A stretch of 15,913 nucleotides of DNA, from NCBI RefSeq assembly GCF_937976265.1, contig NZ_CALJRX010000205.1:1-15913 (forward strand). The letters run 5' to 3'. The notes beneath the pieces are model-generated. The model saw only the letters and a program-made list of their open reading frames with translations, made no database searches and had not been told where the DNA came from. The DNA is from an uncultured Haemophilus sp. (GTDB lineage Bacteria > Pseudomonadota > Gammaproteobacteria > Enterobacterales > Pasteurellaceae). The position numbers were made by a program, and so were the translations under genes. This document shows positions 1 to 6,945 of the stretch, one piece after another. The stretch's first letter is position 1. Every line of letters starts with the position of its first letter.

Positions 1-1076
1 GTTACTACGGCGGTTGTGAGTACGCAGACATTGTGGAGCAGTTGGCGATTGATCGCGCGAAAGAGTTATTTGGAGCGGATTATGTAAACGTACAACCTCA
101 CTCAGGTTCACAAGCGAATGCGGCAGTATATGGTGCATTAATCAATGCGGGCGATACCATTTTAGGGATGGATTTAGCACACGGTGGTCACTTAACCCAT
201 GGGGCGAAAGTGAGCTTCTCCGGTAAAATCTATAATTCTGTACTTTATGGTATTACTGCTGATGGTTTAATCGATTATGAAGATGTGCGTCAAAAAGCAT
301 TAGAACACAAACCAAAAATGATTGTGGCGGGTTTCTCAGCTTATTCTCAAGTGGTAGATTGGAAAAGAATGCGTGAAATCGCGGATGAAGTAGGCGCGTA
401 TTTATTTGTTGATATGGCTCACGTTGCGGGCTTAATCGCTGCAGGTTTATATCCAAACCCATTACCATACGCACATGTTGTAACAACGACTACCCATAAA
501 ACCTTAGGTGGTCCACGTGGTGGTTTAATTCTTTCTTCTTGCGGTGATGAAGAGCTTTATAAACGCTTACAATCTTCTGTTTTCCCTGCAAACCAAGGTG
601 GTCCATTAGTTCACATTATTGCGGCGAAAGCAGTATGTTTCAAAGAAGCATTAGAGCCTGCTTATAAAGAATATCAAGCAAACGTGATTAAAAATGCGAA
701 AGCAATGGTGGAAGTATTTAAACAACGTGGATATGACGTAGTTTCAAACGGCACAGAAAACCATTTGTTCTTAGTCAGTTTCATCAAACAAGGCTTAACC
801 GGTAAAGCAGCAGATGCAGCGTTAGGTAAAGCGAATATCACGGTGAATAAAAACTCCGTACCAAATGATCCACAAAAACCATTTGTGACTTCCGGTATTC
901 GTGTTGGTACACCAGCGGTGACTCGTCGTGGCTTTAACGAACAAGACTGTCGTGAACTAGCAGGCTGGATGTGTGATGTATTAGATGCATTAGGCAAAGA
1001 AAACGAAGAACAAGTGATTGCAGCAACCAAAGAAAAAGTATTGGCAATCTGCAAACGTCTTCCTGTTTACGCATAA
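1..1076 (+). CDS. glyA: Serine hydroxymethyltransferase, 5' end missing
   Basis: GlyA is a cytosolic PLP enzyme that interconverts serine and glycine while moving a one-carbon unit to or from tetrahydrofolate. The reading frame is already open at base 3 (YYGGCEY...), so the GTG at 33 is an internal valine and not the start. About 63 N-terminal residues lie outside the window, judged against the roughly 420-residue family length. Visible landmarks are the substrate and cofactor loop GADYVNVQPHSGSQAN, the FVDMAHVAG segment with the PLP-contacting Asp and His, and TTTTHKTLGGPRGG near base 498, whose Lys forms the Schiff base. The C-terminal NKNSVPNDP and SGIRVGTPA motifs are intact and the protein ends in the usual PVYA. 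The TAA overlaps the ATG of the next gene. No frameshift is seen in the visible part. Confidence 0.98.
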   Translation, partial: YYGGCEYADIVEQLAIDRAKELFGADYVNVQPHSGSQANAAVYGALINAGDTILGMDLAHGGHLTHGAKVSFSGKIYNSVLYGITADGLIDYEDVRQKALEHKPKMIVAGFSAYSQVVDWKRMREIADEVGAYLFVDMAHVAGLIAAGLYPNPLPYAHVVTTTTHKTLGGPRGGLILSSCGDEELYKRLQSSVFPANQGGPLVHIIAAKAVCFKEALEPAYKEYQANVIKNAKAMVEVFKQRGYDVVSNGTENHLFLVSFIKQGLTGKAADAALGKANITVNKNSVPNDPQKPFVTSGIRVGTPAVTRRGFNEQDCRELAGWMCDVLDALGKENEEQVIAATKEKVLAICKRLPVYA

Positions 1077-1351
1077 TGCTGATTCAGCTTTTATTTGTGA
1101 TGTTAGCGGCGGTCAATATCGCCGCTTATTTTTTAATGTGGAAAGATAAAATCCGCGCGGTTCGTCACGGCTGGCGAATTTCTGAAAATACCTTTTTTCT
1201 ATTAAGCCTGCTTGGTGGGTTTATTGGCATTTATTGCGGGATGAAACGCTTTCGTCATAAAACTAAACATTTCAGTTTTAAATTTGTCGTTATGCTCAGT
1301 GCGTTTATTTGGTTGATCTTAATGCCTTATTGGTATTTCTTTCTTGAGTAG
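1076..1351 (+). CDS. DUF1294 family small membrane protein
   Basis: This is a 91-residue protein of unknown function. The pattern DK-xx-A, WRISE, LGGFIG and RHKTKHFSFKF matches the DUF1294 signature known from small bacterial membrane proteins such as B. subtilis YsdA. Hydrophobic segments lie at about residues 3-20, 40-57 and 70-88, so it probably sits in the inner membrane with the basic RHKTK stretch between helices. In some relatives this domain is fused behind a cold-shock domain; here it stands alone. The ATG shares its A with the glyA stop (TAATG), so translation is probably coupled to glyA and no separate ribosome site is evident. An intrinsic terminator follows 35 bases after its stop. 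The family call is solid, the function is unknown, and no link to one-carbon metabolism is shown beyond the linkage. Confidence 0.85.
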   Translation: MLIQLLFVMLAAVNIAAYFLMWKDKIRAVRHGWRISENTFFLLSLLGGFIGIYCGMKRFRHKTKHFSFKFVVMLSAFIWLILMPYWYFFLE

Positions 1352-1386
1352 TTTTAAGTTCAGAATGGCTTTCGTTATTGAGAATA

Positions 1387-1417
1387 AAAGAGCCTAGAGA
1401 ATATCTCTAGGCTTTTT
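1387..1417. terminator. Bidirectional intrinsic terminator between glyA-DUF1294 and nhaB-dsbB
   Basis: A perfect 10-bp stem (AGCCTAGAGA / TCTCTAGGCT) closes on an ATA triloop at 1401-1403. It is flanked by AAAAG on the left and TTTTT on the right, so both strands end in a U tract. It lies between two convergent transcription units (stops at 1351 and 1432), which fits a shared terminator. Confidence 0.93.
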
Positions 1418-1431
1418 AGTTTGTGATTAGA

Positions 1432-1965
1432 CTATTTAAAAATAAGGCGTCGATTTCGACTTTTTTTCACTTGTGAAAGTGTAATTAATCCTAACACAAT
1501 GACATAGACAGCGAAAATAAATACCAACCATTGCACCATCGTAATGCCGAAAAGTGACCATTGGCTTTCGTTACAGCTGCCTGTTGGATTGAAGACTGCC
1601 GGTAGCCATTTATGGAATGGTAATGTGTCTGGAAAGTTTGGTATAAATTCACATTGTTTCCATGGTGCTGGATTCATTTGTAAATCAAGGTGACGAATGG
1701 AGATCATTAATCCTTTGATTGCACTAAATAAACCCACAATAAGAGCAAGAATGCGGATAATAAGCGAACTTGGGGCTAAGGCGCCGATAAGACCAGCGGC
1801 GAATAACCCCATAACAGCTAAACGTTCATAAACACAAAGTACGCAAGGTTGCAAACCCATGCCGTATTGAAAATAAAGTGCGGTCGATTCTAAGGCAAAT
1901 GCGGTAAATGCCAAAAAGATCCACGCTGAACGTTTAAGGGATAATTGCTTAAAAAAGTCTAGCAT
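1432..1965 (-). CDS. dsbB: Disulfide bond formation protein B (quinone reductase)
   Basis: DsbB is an inner-membrane protein that reoxidises periplasmic DsbA and passes the electrons to quinones. The 177 residues match the usual size. Four hydrophobic helices lie at about 12-30, 45-62, 68-85 and 143-163. The first periplasmic loop has the redox pair Cys41/Cys44 in PCVLC, followed by Arg48, which helps bind quinone in E. coli. The second loop holds the other pair, Cys105 and Cys131, so all four catalytic cysteines are present. The start at 1965 is supported by AAGGAG (1971-1976) a few bases upstream. The gene is 19 bases downstream of nhaB on the same strand and is probably its operon partner, as in E. 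coli. An uptake sequence at 1876-1884 is read here as part of S-T-A-L. Confidence 0.97.
   Translation of the reverse strand: MLDFFKQLSLKRSAWIFLAFTAFALESTALYFQYGMGLQPCVLCVYERLAVMGLFAAGLIGALAPSSLIIRILALIVGLFSAIKGLMISIRHLDLQMNPAPWKQCEFIPNFPDTLPFHKWLPAVFNPTGSCNESQWSLFGITMVQWLVFIFAVYVIVLGLITLSQVKKSRNRRLIFK
1876..1884 (+). repeat. DNA uptake sequence in dsbB
   Basis: Exact AAGTGCGGT core. On the coding strand the complement is read in the S-T-A-L frame of dsbB (residues 27-30), within the first membrane helix. Confidence 0.95.
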
Positions 1966-1984
1966 TCTCTCTCCTTATGTTTCA

Positions 1985-3523
1985 TTAAATTGGAAGAATT
2001 AAGCCAAGGTTCGCAAGCCAAATCGTCATTTCAGGTAGGATAAATTCGATTGCAAGGAAACCGACTAGCGTTAATACGATAGTGTAAGGCAATGCCATGT
2101 AGACCATTCTACCATAAGAAAGTTTAATTAACGGTGCAAGCGATGATGTTAATAAGAACAAGAATGCGGCTTGACCGTTTGGCGTTGCTACAGAAGGTAA
2201 GTTTGTCCCTGTATTGATTGCTACCGCAAGTAATTCAAATTGGTGTGGCGAAATTGCGCCAGCTGTAAGTGCATTTTTCGCTTCATTGATGTAAACCGTT
2301 GCAACGAATACGTTATCCGAAATGGCAGAAAGTAAACCATTGAAACCATAGAATAAGGCTAACTGAGTTTTCTCTTCAGAACTTAATACGAATTGAATAA
2401 TTGGTGCAAAGAGTTTTTGATCAATAATCACCGCAACGATGGAGAAAAATACCACTAATAATGCAGTGAAAGGCAAGCTTTCTTGGAATGATTTTCCAAT
2501 AGCATGTTCGTCTGTTACGCCAGTAAAAGCTGTTGCAAGAATAATTACACTTAAACCGATTAAACCTACCGCGGCTAAGTGGAAGGCTAAACCTAAGATT
2601 AACCAAACCGCGATAACCGCTTGAACATAAAGGCGAGCTTTATCTTGTTTAGACATTTTTTGTGTGTTTTCGCGATCTAAATCAGCCAAGACTTTCCATA
2701 CTTCTTCTGGTAATTTTTCGCCATAGCCGAACACTTTAAATTTTTCAACTAAAACACAAGTGAGTAATCCGCAGATGAATACGGGGATGGTTACTGGTGC
2801 CATACGGAAAAAGAACTCAATAAAGTTCCATTTTGCTTGTTCTGCAATGATCAGGTTTTGTGGTTCACCCACCATAGTCATTACGCCACCGAGTGCTGTC
2901 CCTACACCTGCATGCATCATTAAGCTACGTAAGAAAGAACGGAATTTTTCGAGAGTTTCGTGATTTTTAATTTTGTTATCATCAGAAATATCAACCGCAT
3001 CTTGTAGTGTTTTACCTGATGCGGCTTTGTGATAAACCCCATAGAAACCCATGGCAACACTGATGATTACAGCTACAACAGTCAGCGCATCTAAGAACGC
3101 TGAAAGAAATGCTGCACTGAAACAGAATGCTAAAGAGAGGACGATTTTAGAACGGATACGCACTAATAACTTGGTGAACACATAAAGCAAAAGTTGCTTC
3201 AGAAAGTAAATACCGGCCACCATGAAGATTAAAAGTAAAACCACTTCAAAGTTTGCCATGATCTCGGCTTTAACGTGTTCAGCACTCGTCATGCCGATAG
3301 CAATAGCTTCAAATGCTAATAAACCACCGGGTTGAAGAGGGTAGCATTTTAATGCCATGGCAAGGGTGAAAATAAATTCAGCCACGAGAGCCCAGCCAGC
3401 AATAAATGGGCTGACGAAAAAGAATAAAATCGGGTTAATTACCAAGAAGGCAATAATAGTTAATTTATACCAATCAGGGCTCGAGCCCAGAAAGTTTTTC
3501 ATAAATGCTTGTGTGTAAGTCAT
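1985..3523 (-). CDS. nhaB: Na+/H+ antiporter NhaB
   Basis: NhaB is an inner-membrane antiporter that exports Na+ in exchange for H+, supporting sodium tolerance and pH homeostasis. The 512 residues match the roughly 513-residue family length, and the protein is very hydrophobic, with about a dozen predicted membrane segments. Family stretches include the N-terminal NFLGSSPDWYKLTI, the acidic FLSAFLDALTVVAVII helix, GVGTALGGVMTMVGEPQNLIIAEQAKW, and the C-terminal AISDNVFVATVYI and NTGTNLPSVATPNGQAAFLF, typical of the ion transporter superfamily. The start is supported by CGGAG six bases upstream (ACGGAGTTCGATATG on the minus strand). It is divergent from fadR and 19 bases upstream of dsbB. A promoter candidate lies at 3578-3605. 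No broken motif is seen. Confidence 0.97.
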   Translation of the reverse strand: MTYTQAFMKNFLGSSPDWYKLTIIAFLVINPILFFFVSPFIAGWALVAEFIFTLAMALKCYPLQPGGLLAFEAIAIGMTSAEHVKAEIMANFEVVLLLIFMVAGIYFLKQLLLYVFTKLLVRIRSKIVLSLAFCFSAAFLSAFLDALTVVAVIISVAMGFYGVYHKAASGKTLQDAVDISDDNKIKNHETLEKFRSFLRSLMMHAGVGTALGGVMTMVGEPQNLIIAEQAKWNFIEFFFRMAPVTIPVFICGLLTCVLVEKFKVFGYGEKLPEEVWKVLADLDRENTQKMSKQDKARLYVQAVIAVWLILGLAFHLAAVGLIGLSVIILATAFTGVTDEHAIGKSFQESLPFTALLVVFFSIVAVIIDQKLFAPIIQFVLSSEEKTQLALFYGFNGLLSAISDNVFVATVYINEAKNALTAGAISPHQFELLAVAINTGTNLPSVATPNGQAAFLFLLTSSLAPLIKLSYGRMVYMALPYTIVLTLVGFLAIEFILPEMTIWLANLGLILPI

Positions 3524-3553
3524 ATCGAACTCCGTTTTTTTATAGTCCTGTCA

Positions 3554-3582
3554 TTGTAATATATACTGCTTTAAAGGATAAT
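3554..3582 (+). promoter_or_regulatory. Candidate fadR promoter
   Basis: TTGTAA (3554-3559), a 17-base spacer and GATAAT (3577-3582) make a good sigma-70-like match facing fadR. The expected start near 3589 would leave a leader of about 70 bases. It was found by eye; no mapped transcript supports it. Confidence 0.5.
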
Positions 3583-3605
3583 AGACCAGTTAAAGATTTA
3601 TTCAA
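3578..3605 (-). promoter_or_regulatory. Candidate nhaB-dsbB promoter
   Basis: On the minus strand, TTGAAT (complement of 3600-3605), a 16-base spacer and TATTAT (complement of 3578-3583) face nhaB. The -10 element overlaps that of the fadR candidate on the other strand, so the two promoters would compete or be co-regulated. Confidence 0.5.
3584..3591 (+). promoter_or_regulatory. Possible FadR half-operator
   Basis: GACCAGTT is identical to one half of the E. coli FadR operator as I know it (AACTGGTC read the other way). The expected other half is poorly matched, so this is at best a weak or half site. It lies in the spacer of the nhaB promoter candidate and near the predicted fadR start point. 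Confidence 0.3.
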
Positions 3606-3657
3606 TAAATCACATTTTTTTGATCTTTTTAGGCTTTTTTATATTTATTTCATACTC

Positions 3658-4386
3658 ATGCAAACAGATAATACCCTTTTACGGGCTCAAAGCCCAGCCG
3701 CGCTTGCCGAAGAATATATTGTTAGAAGTATTTGGGATAATGTATTTCCCGCCGGCACTAATCTTCCTTCTGAGCGTGATTTAGCTGATAAAATCGGCGT
3801 CACACGCACCACATTACGTGAAGTATTACAGCGTTTGGCTCGTGATGGCTGGCTGACCATTCAACACGGCAAACCGACAAAAGTCAATGATATTTGGGAT
3901 ACAGCTGGTCCAAGCATCATTGAAACTTTAATTACCTTAGATCGCCAAAGCGCGCCATTAATCATTGAAAATATGTTGTCATTGCGTAGTCGCATGTCGG
4001 AATCTTATATTTATGAGGCAGTAAAAAATTCACCTAAAGCCTCTGCCGCCTTATTCAAAGGAATGGATGCTTTAGAGAATACCGCTGAAAGCTACATGGA
4101 ATTTGACTATGCCTTATTTCGTCAGTTTACCGTAATGGCGAATAAACCTTTCTATCGTTTAATTTTCAATAGCTTACGTGGGGTTTATCATAAAATTGGT
4201 TTACTATTCTTTAGTGACGAAAAACATCGACAAGTGACACATGATTTTTATGTAGAATTGCGTGATATTTGTGAAAAAGGTCAATCCGATTTAGTGGTGG
4301 AATGTATTCGTAAACATAAGCAAGTGACTTCCGCTTACTGGCGGGCCATTTTAGAAAGCTTGCCAAAAGATTTAGCAACAGAATAA
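3658..4386 (+). CDS. fadR: Fatty acid metabolism transcriptional regulator FadR
   Basis: FadR is a GntR-family repressor/activator released from DNA by long-chain acyl-CoA; it represses beta-oxidation genes and activates unsaturated fatty acid synthesis. The 242-residue protein has an N-terminal winged helix (about 10-78) with the family core LPSERDLADKIGVTRTTLRE, keeping Arg40, Thr49, Arg50, Arg54 and His70, equivalent to DNA-contacting E. coli residues five lower. An alpha-helical FadR C-terminal domain follows. The frame stays open upstream to 3505, but homology begins with MQTDNTLLRAQSPAALAEEY, so the ATG at 3658 is chosen. There is no clear Shine-Dalgarno before it; the only AGG is about 25 bases upstream. 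It is divergent from nhaB and followed by its own terminator. Confidence 0.96.
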   Translation: MQTDNTLLRAQSPAALAEEYIVRSIWDNVFPAGTNLPSERDLADKIGVTRTTLREVLQRLARDGWLTIQHGKPTKVNDIWDTAGPSIIETLITLDRQSAPLIIENMLSLRSRMSESYIYEAVKNSPKASAALFKGMDALENTAESYMEFDYALFRQFTVMANKPFYRLIFNSLRGVYHKIGLLFFSDEKHRQVTHDFYVELRDICEKGQSDLVVECIRKHKQVTSAYWRAILESLPKDLATE

Positions 4387-4390
4387 TATT

Positions 4391-4421
4391 AAAAGTGCGG
4401 TTGAAAATGACCGCACTTTTT
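4391..4421 (+). terminator. fadR terminator made of paired uptake sequences
   Basis: An 11-bp perfect stem AAAAGTGCGGT / ACCGCACTTTT with an 8-base loop (4402-4409) starts four bases after the fadR stop. The T run needed for release is the arm itself plus one further T. Confidence 0.88.
4393..4418. repeat. Inverted pair of DNA uptake sequences
   Basis: Exact forward core at 4393-4401 and exact reverse core at 4410-4418, forming the stem of the fadR terminator. Such paired uptake sequences in terminators are well known in Haemophilus. Confidence 0.95.
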
Positions 4422-4444
4422 CCTTATATCAAAGACTCAATATT

Positions 4445-5179
4445 ATGCGTATTCCAAGAATTTATCATCCAGAATCCCTTAAAAATCAATCTACTTGCCA
4501 ACTTTCAGAGGATGCGGCTAATCACGTAGGACGTGTACTGCGTATGACTGAAGGTGAGCAAATTGAATTATTTGATGGAAGTAATCATATTTATCCAGCG
4601 AAAATTATTGAAGCGAGCAAAAAAGCCGTTAAAGTGGACATTCTTGGTTGTGAATTGAGTGATAAAGAGTCGAATTTATCGATTCATTTAGGGCAGGTTA
4701 TTTCACGCGGCGATCGAATGGAATTTACTATTCAAAAATCCGTAGAGTTGGGCGTGAATGTAATTACACCATTGTGGTCGGAACGTTGTGGCGTGAAGTT
4801 AGATGGCGAACGCATGGATAAGAAAATCCAACAATGGCAAAAAATTGCCATTGCCGCTTGTGAGCAATGTGGCCGTAACGTTGTGCCAGAAATTCGTCCT
4901 TTAATGAAATTGCAAGATTGGTGCGCAGAAAATGATGGTGCGCTGAAATTGAATTTACATCCAAGAGCCCAATATTCTATTAAAACCTTGCCTTCCATTC
5001 CAAAAGAAGGTGTTCGTTTACTTATTGGTTCAGAAGGTGGTTTATCACCTCAAGAAATCGCTCAAACTGAACAACAAGGATTTACTGAAATTTTATTAGG
5101 AAAGCGTGTGTTACGTACAGAAACCGCCTCTTTAGCGGCAATTAGTGCGTTGCAAATTTGTTTTGGAGATTTGGGATAA
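4445..5179 (+). CDS. rsmE: 16S rRNA m3U1498 methyltransferase
   Basis: RsmE methylates N3 of U1498 in 16S rRNA in the 30S subunit, using S-adenosylmethionine. The 244 residues match the family length. An N-terminal PUA-like RNA-binding domain (about 1-70, with NHVGRVLRM) is followed by a SPOUT knot domain: QKSVELGVNVITPLWSERC at about 97-115, ACEQCGRN at 138-145, LLIGSEGGLS at 192-201 and LGKRVLRTETA at 218-228, the last two forming the SAM-binding knot. No good ribosome-binding site precedes the ATG, and only 24 bases separate it from the fadR terminator, so its own promoter is not obvious. The stop overlaps the yqgE ATG (TAATG). In E. coli rsmE is followed by gshB and then yqgE; gshB is absent here. 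Confidence 0.97.
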   Translation: MRIPRIYHPESLKNQSTCQLSEDAANHVGRVLRMTEGEQIELFDGSNHIYPAKIIEASKKAVKVDILGCELSDKESNLSIHLGQVISRGDRMEFTIQKSVELGVNVITPLWSERCGVKLDGERMDKKIQQWQKIAIAACEQCGRNVVPEIRPLMKLQDWCAENDGALKLNLHPRAQYSIKTLPSIPKEGVRLLIGSEGGLSPQEIAQTEQQGFTEILLGKRVLRTETASLAAISALQICFGDLG

Positions 5180-5739
5180 TGATGGATTTACAAGGGCAAT
5201 TTTTAATTGCGATGCCACAGTTAGAGGATTATTTCCAAAATACCGTGGTGTATATGTGTGAGCATAATGAGCAAGGCTCAATGGGCTTAGTGATTAATCA
5301 ACCCACCGATTTAAGCATTGCTGAGCTATATTCAAAAATGAATTTTATGATGAAAAATGACCGCTCTTTTAGCAATGAACTTGTGCTTGCGGGTGGTCCA
5401 GTGCATTCTGAGCGTGGTTTTATTCTGCATAAGAAAACCGCGAAAGAATTTGAGCATAGTTATAAAATTACCGATGAGATGTTTCTGACCACTTCGGCAG
5501 ATATTGTGGAAACCTTTGGTTCAGAAAATGCGCCTGAAAAATATCTTGTTGCGCTCGGTTGTGCAAGTTGGACAGCTGGACAGCTAGAACAAGAGATTGC
5601 GGATAATGCGTGGTTAGTGGCGCCAGCTTCAGACACCATTTTATTTGAAACTATTTATGAAGATCGTTATCCTGCCGCGAATCAATTATTAGGGATTAAT
5701 CCTCATAATTTTGTCTTTTCACAAGTGGGGCATAGTTAA
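5179..5739 (+). CDS. yqgE: YqgE/AlgH (DUF179) family protein
   Basis: This is a 186-residue cytoplasmic protein of the UPF0301/AlgH family, whose biochemical role is not settled. Family features are LQGQFLIAMPQLEDYFQNTVVY near the N-terminus, CEHNEQGSMGLVINQP, the LAGGPVHSERGFILH core and VALGCASWTAGQLEQEI followed by NAWLVAP. The frame is open from 5158, but homology starts at MMDLQGQFLI. The ATG at 5179 overlaps the rsmE TAA, and GGAG at 5165-5168 lies at a usable distance; the ATG at 5182 is an alternative. The stop overlaps the ruvX ATG (TAATG). The conserved pairing with ruvX suggests a shared housekeeping role, but I would not assign a reaction. Confidence 0.93.
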   Translation: MMDLQGQFLIAMPQLEDYFQNTVVYMCEHNEQGSMGLVINQPTDLSIAELYSKMNFMMKNDRSFSNELVLAGGPVHSERGFILHKKTAKEFEHSYKITDEMFLTTSADIVETFGSENAPEKYLVALGCASWTAGQLEQEIADNAWLVAPASDTILFETIYEDRYPAANQLLGINPHNFVFSQVGHS

Positions 5740-6158
5740 TGGGCATCACGGCAATCGCGTTTGATTTTGGCACAAAAAGCATCGGTTGTGCAGTCGGGCA
5801 AAGTATCACGGGGACGGCGCAAGCCTTACCTGCATTTAAAGCGCAAGATGGGATTCCAAACTGGGATGCTATTGAGAAATGCTTAAAAGACTGGAAACCG
5901 GATGTCATTGTGGTAGGATTGCCTTTAAATATGGATGGCACCGAGCAAGATTTAACACTTCGAGCAAAAAAATTTGCCAATCGTTTAAATGGTCGTTTCG
6001 GTATCAAAGTAGAACTGCAAGATGAGCGCTTAACGACGGTTTCTGCTCGAGACGAAATTTTCCAGCGCGGCGGTTATCGAGCGCTCAATAAAGGTAAAGT
6101 AGATGGGATCTCTGCTTGCTTAATCTTGGAAAGTTGGTTCGAAAACTATTCAGAATAA
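5739..6158 (+). CDS. ruvX: Putative pre-16S rRNA nuclease YqgF/RuvX
   Basis: This 139-residue RNase H-like protein of the YqgF family is implicated in trimming the 5' end of pre-16S rRNA; the older name RuvX reflects a proposed Holliday junction resolvase role. The first strand carries FDFGTKSIGCAVG with metal-binding Asp9. VIVVGLPLNMDGTEQ (57-70) is the family signature, DERLTT supplies Glu96 and KGKVDGISACLIL supplies Asp122, so the expected acidic triad is complete. The start overlaps the yqgE stop, with GGGG a few bases upstream, which indicates translational coupling. With rsmE as first gene, the operon joins 16S modification to likely 16S maturation. A terminator follows at once. Confidence 0.95.
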   Translation: MGITAIAFDFGTKSIGCAVGQSITGTAQALPAFKAQDGIPNWDAIEKCLKDWKPDVIVVGLPLNMDGTEQDLTLRAKKFANRLNGRFGIKVELQDERLTTVSARDEIFQRGGYRALNKGKVDGISACLILESWFENYSE

Positions 6159-6164
6159 GCCAAA

Positions 6165-6194
6165 AACAAACCGCACTTTAAGGTGCGGTTTGTT
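6165..6194. terminator. Bidirectional terminator between ruvX and pgeF
   Basis: A 12-bp stem AACAAACCGCAC / GTGCGGTTTGTT with a 6-base loop (6177-6182) sits between convergent genes. On the minus strand it is followed by five T residues; on the plus strand the run is TTTGTTGTATTT. The left arm holds an exact uptake core and the right arm a one-mismatch copy. Confidence 0.85.
6170..6178 (-). repeat. DNA uptake sequence in the ruvX-pgeF terminator
   Basis: Exact ACCGCACTT. The partner arm reads AGGTGCGGT (6181-6189), one base away from a full uptake sequence. Confidence 0.93.
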
Positions 6195-6206
6195 GTATTT
6201 ATGAGT

Positions 6207-6944
6207 TTATTTTTTTATCCAAATGAGACTCGCCATTCTTCCTGTTTTGCCATCTCGACGATAGGAAAAGAAGGTTTCTTTTTCAGTAAACGTACAATGT
6301 TCACCACCGTAAATTTGGGCAATCCCTAATTTGTTGAGGCGTTGTGTGGCGATTTGATAAAGATTGCCAAGGTATTTTCCTACTTCATTCGGATCTGGTC
6401 GAAAAGCCGTTTCTGCAATCGGGTCAAAAGTCATAAATTGTTCAATCACTTCTTTACCAACTTGGAATGCATTAGGGCCGATAGCAGGCCCAAACCACGC
6501 AATAATCTCTTCGGGGGCAGATTGAAAACATTTCACGGTTTCTTCTAATACACCATCACAGAGTCCGCGCCAGCCCGCATGGGCTGCTGCCACTTCAGTC
6601 CCTTGCTTATTGGTGAATAAAACCGGTAAGCAATCAGCTGTCATCACCAAACATACTTGGTTCGGTTGATTGGTGTAAACCGCATCAGCCTCTAAATCAT
6701 TGCCCTCATAAGGCACCGTAATCACACGAGTGCTGTGCGTTTGAGTTAAAAACAACGGGAAATGTGGCAGATCAAATTTTTCGACCAATAAAGTGCGGTT
6801 AGTTTTGACCGCACTTTTATCGTCTTCGACATGATCGCCTAAATTGAAACTATCGAAAGGCGGCAGGCTTACGCCACCTTCTCTTGTGGTTGTAAAAGCT
6901 TGGATATGTGGTGGAACATTCCAGTTTGGAACAATGGTTTTCAT
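6207..6944 (-). CDS. pgeF: Peptidoglycan editing factor / YfiH-LACC1 family protein
   Basis: PgeF (YfiH) is a cytosolic enzyme of the DUF152/LACC1 family. In E. coli it prevents misincorporation of L-Ser in place of L-Ala in peptidoglycan precursors, and relatives also act on purine nucleosides. The 245 residues are the expected size. The zinc site is intact: His70 in FLTQTH, Cys105 in MTADCLPVLF and His122 in AAAHAGWRGL. The C-terminal FSYRRDGKTGRMASLIWI is strongly conserved. The start lies 1 base downstream of the rluD stop, so it is probably translated by coupling. An inverted pair of exact uptake sequences (6791-6816) lies within the coding region and encodes a variable stretch around residues 43-52. 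The older label polyphenol oxidase/laccase is best avoided. Confidence 0.95.
   Translation of the reverse strand: MKTIVPNWNVPPHIQAFTTTREGGVSLPPFDSFNLGDHVEDDKSAVKTNRTLLVEKFDLPHFPLFLTQTHSTRVITVPYEGNDLEADAVYTNQPNQVCLVMTADCLPVLFTNKQGTEVAAAHAGWRGLCDGVLEETVKCFQSAPEEIIAWFGPAIGPNAFQVGKEVIEQFMTFDPIAETAFRPDPNEVGKYLGNLYQIATQRLNKLGIAQIYGGEHCTFTEKETFFSYRRDGKTGRMASLIWIKK
6791..6816. repeat. Inverted uptake-sequence pair inside pgeF
   Basis: Exact forward core at 6791-6799 and exact reverse core at 6808-6816, giving a 10-bp stem (6790-6799 with 6808-6817) and an 8-base loop inside the coding sequence. The gene reads them as K-S-A-V and N-R-T-L. Confidence 0.95.
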
Positions 6945-6945
6945 C

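Noticed and set aside
33..1076. A complete glyA starting at GTG 33
   Set aside because: The frame continues upstream to the window edge with conserved residues YYGGCEYADI, so the gene is truncated and not shorter.
3505..3657. In-frame extension of fadR by 51 residues
   Set aside because: It overlaps the divergent nhaB start and promoter region. FadR homology begins at the ATG at 3658.
4732..4998. Antisense open reading frames within rsmE, and similar ones in glyA, clpB, rluD and tqsA
   Set aside because: All lie opposite well-conserved genes, show no recognisable domain and lack ribosome sites; they are shadows.
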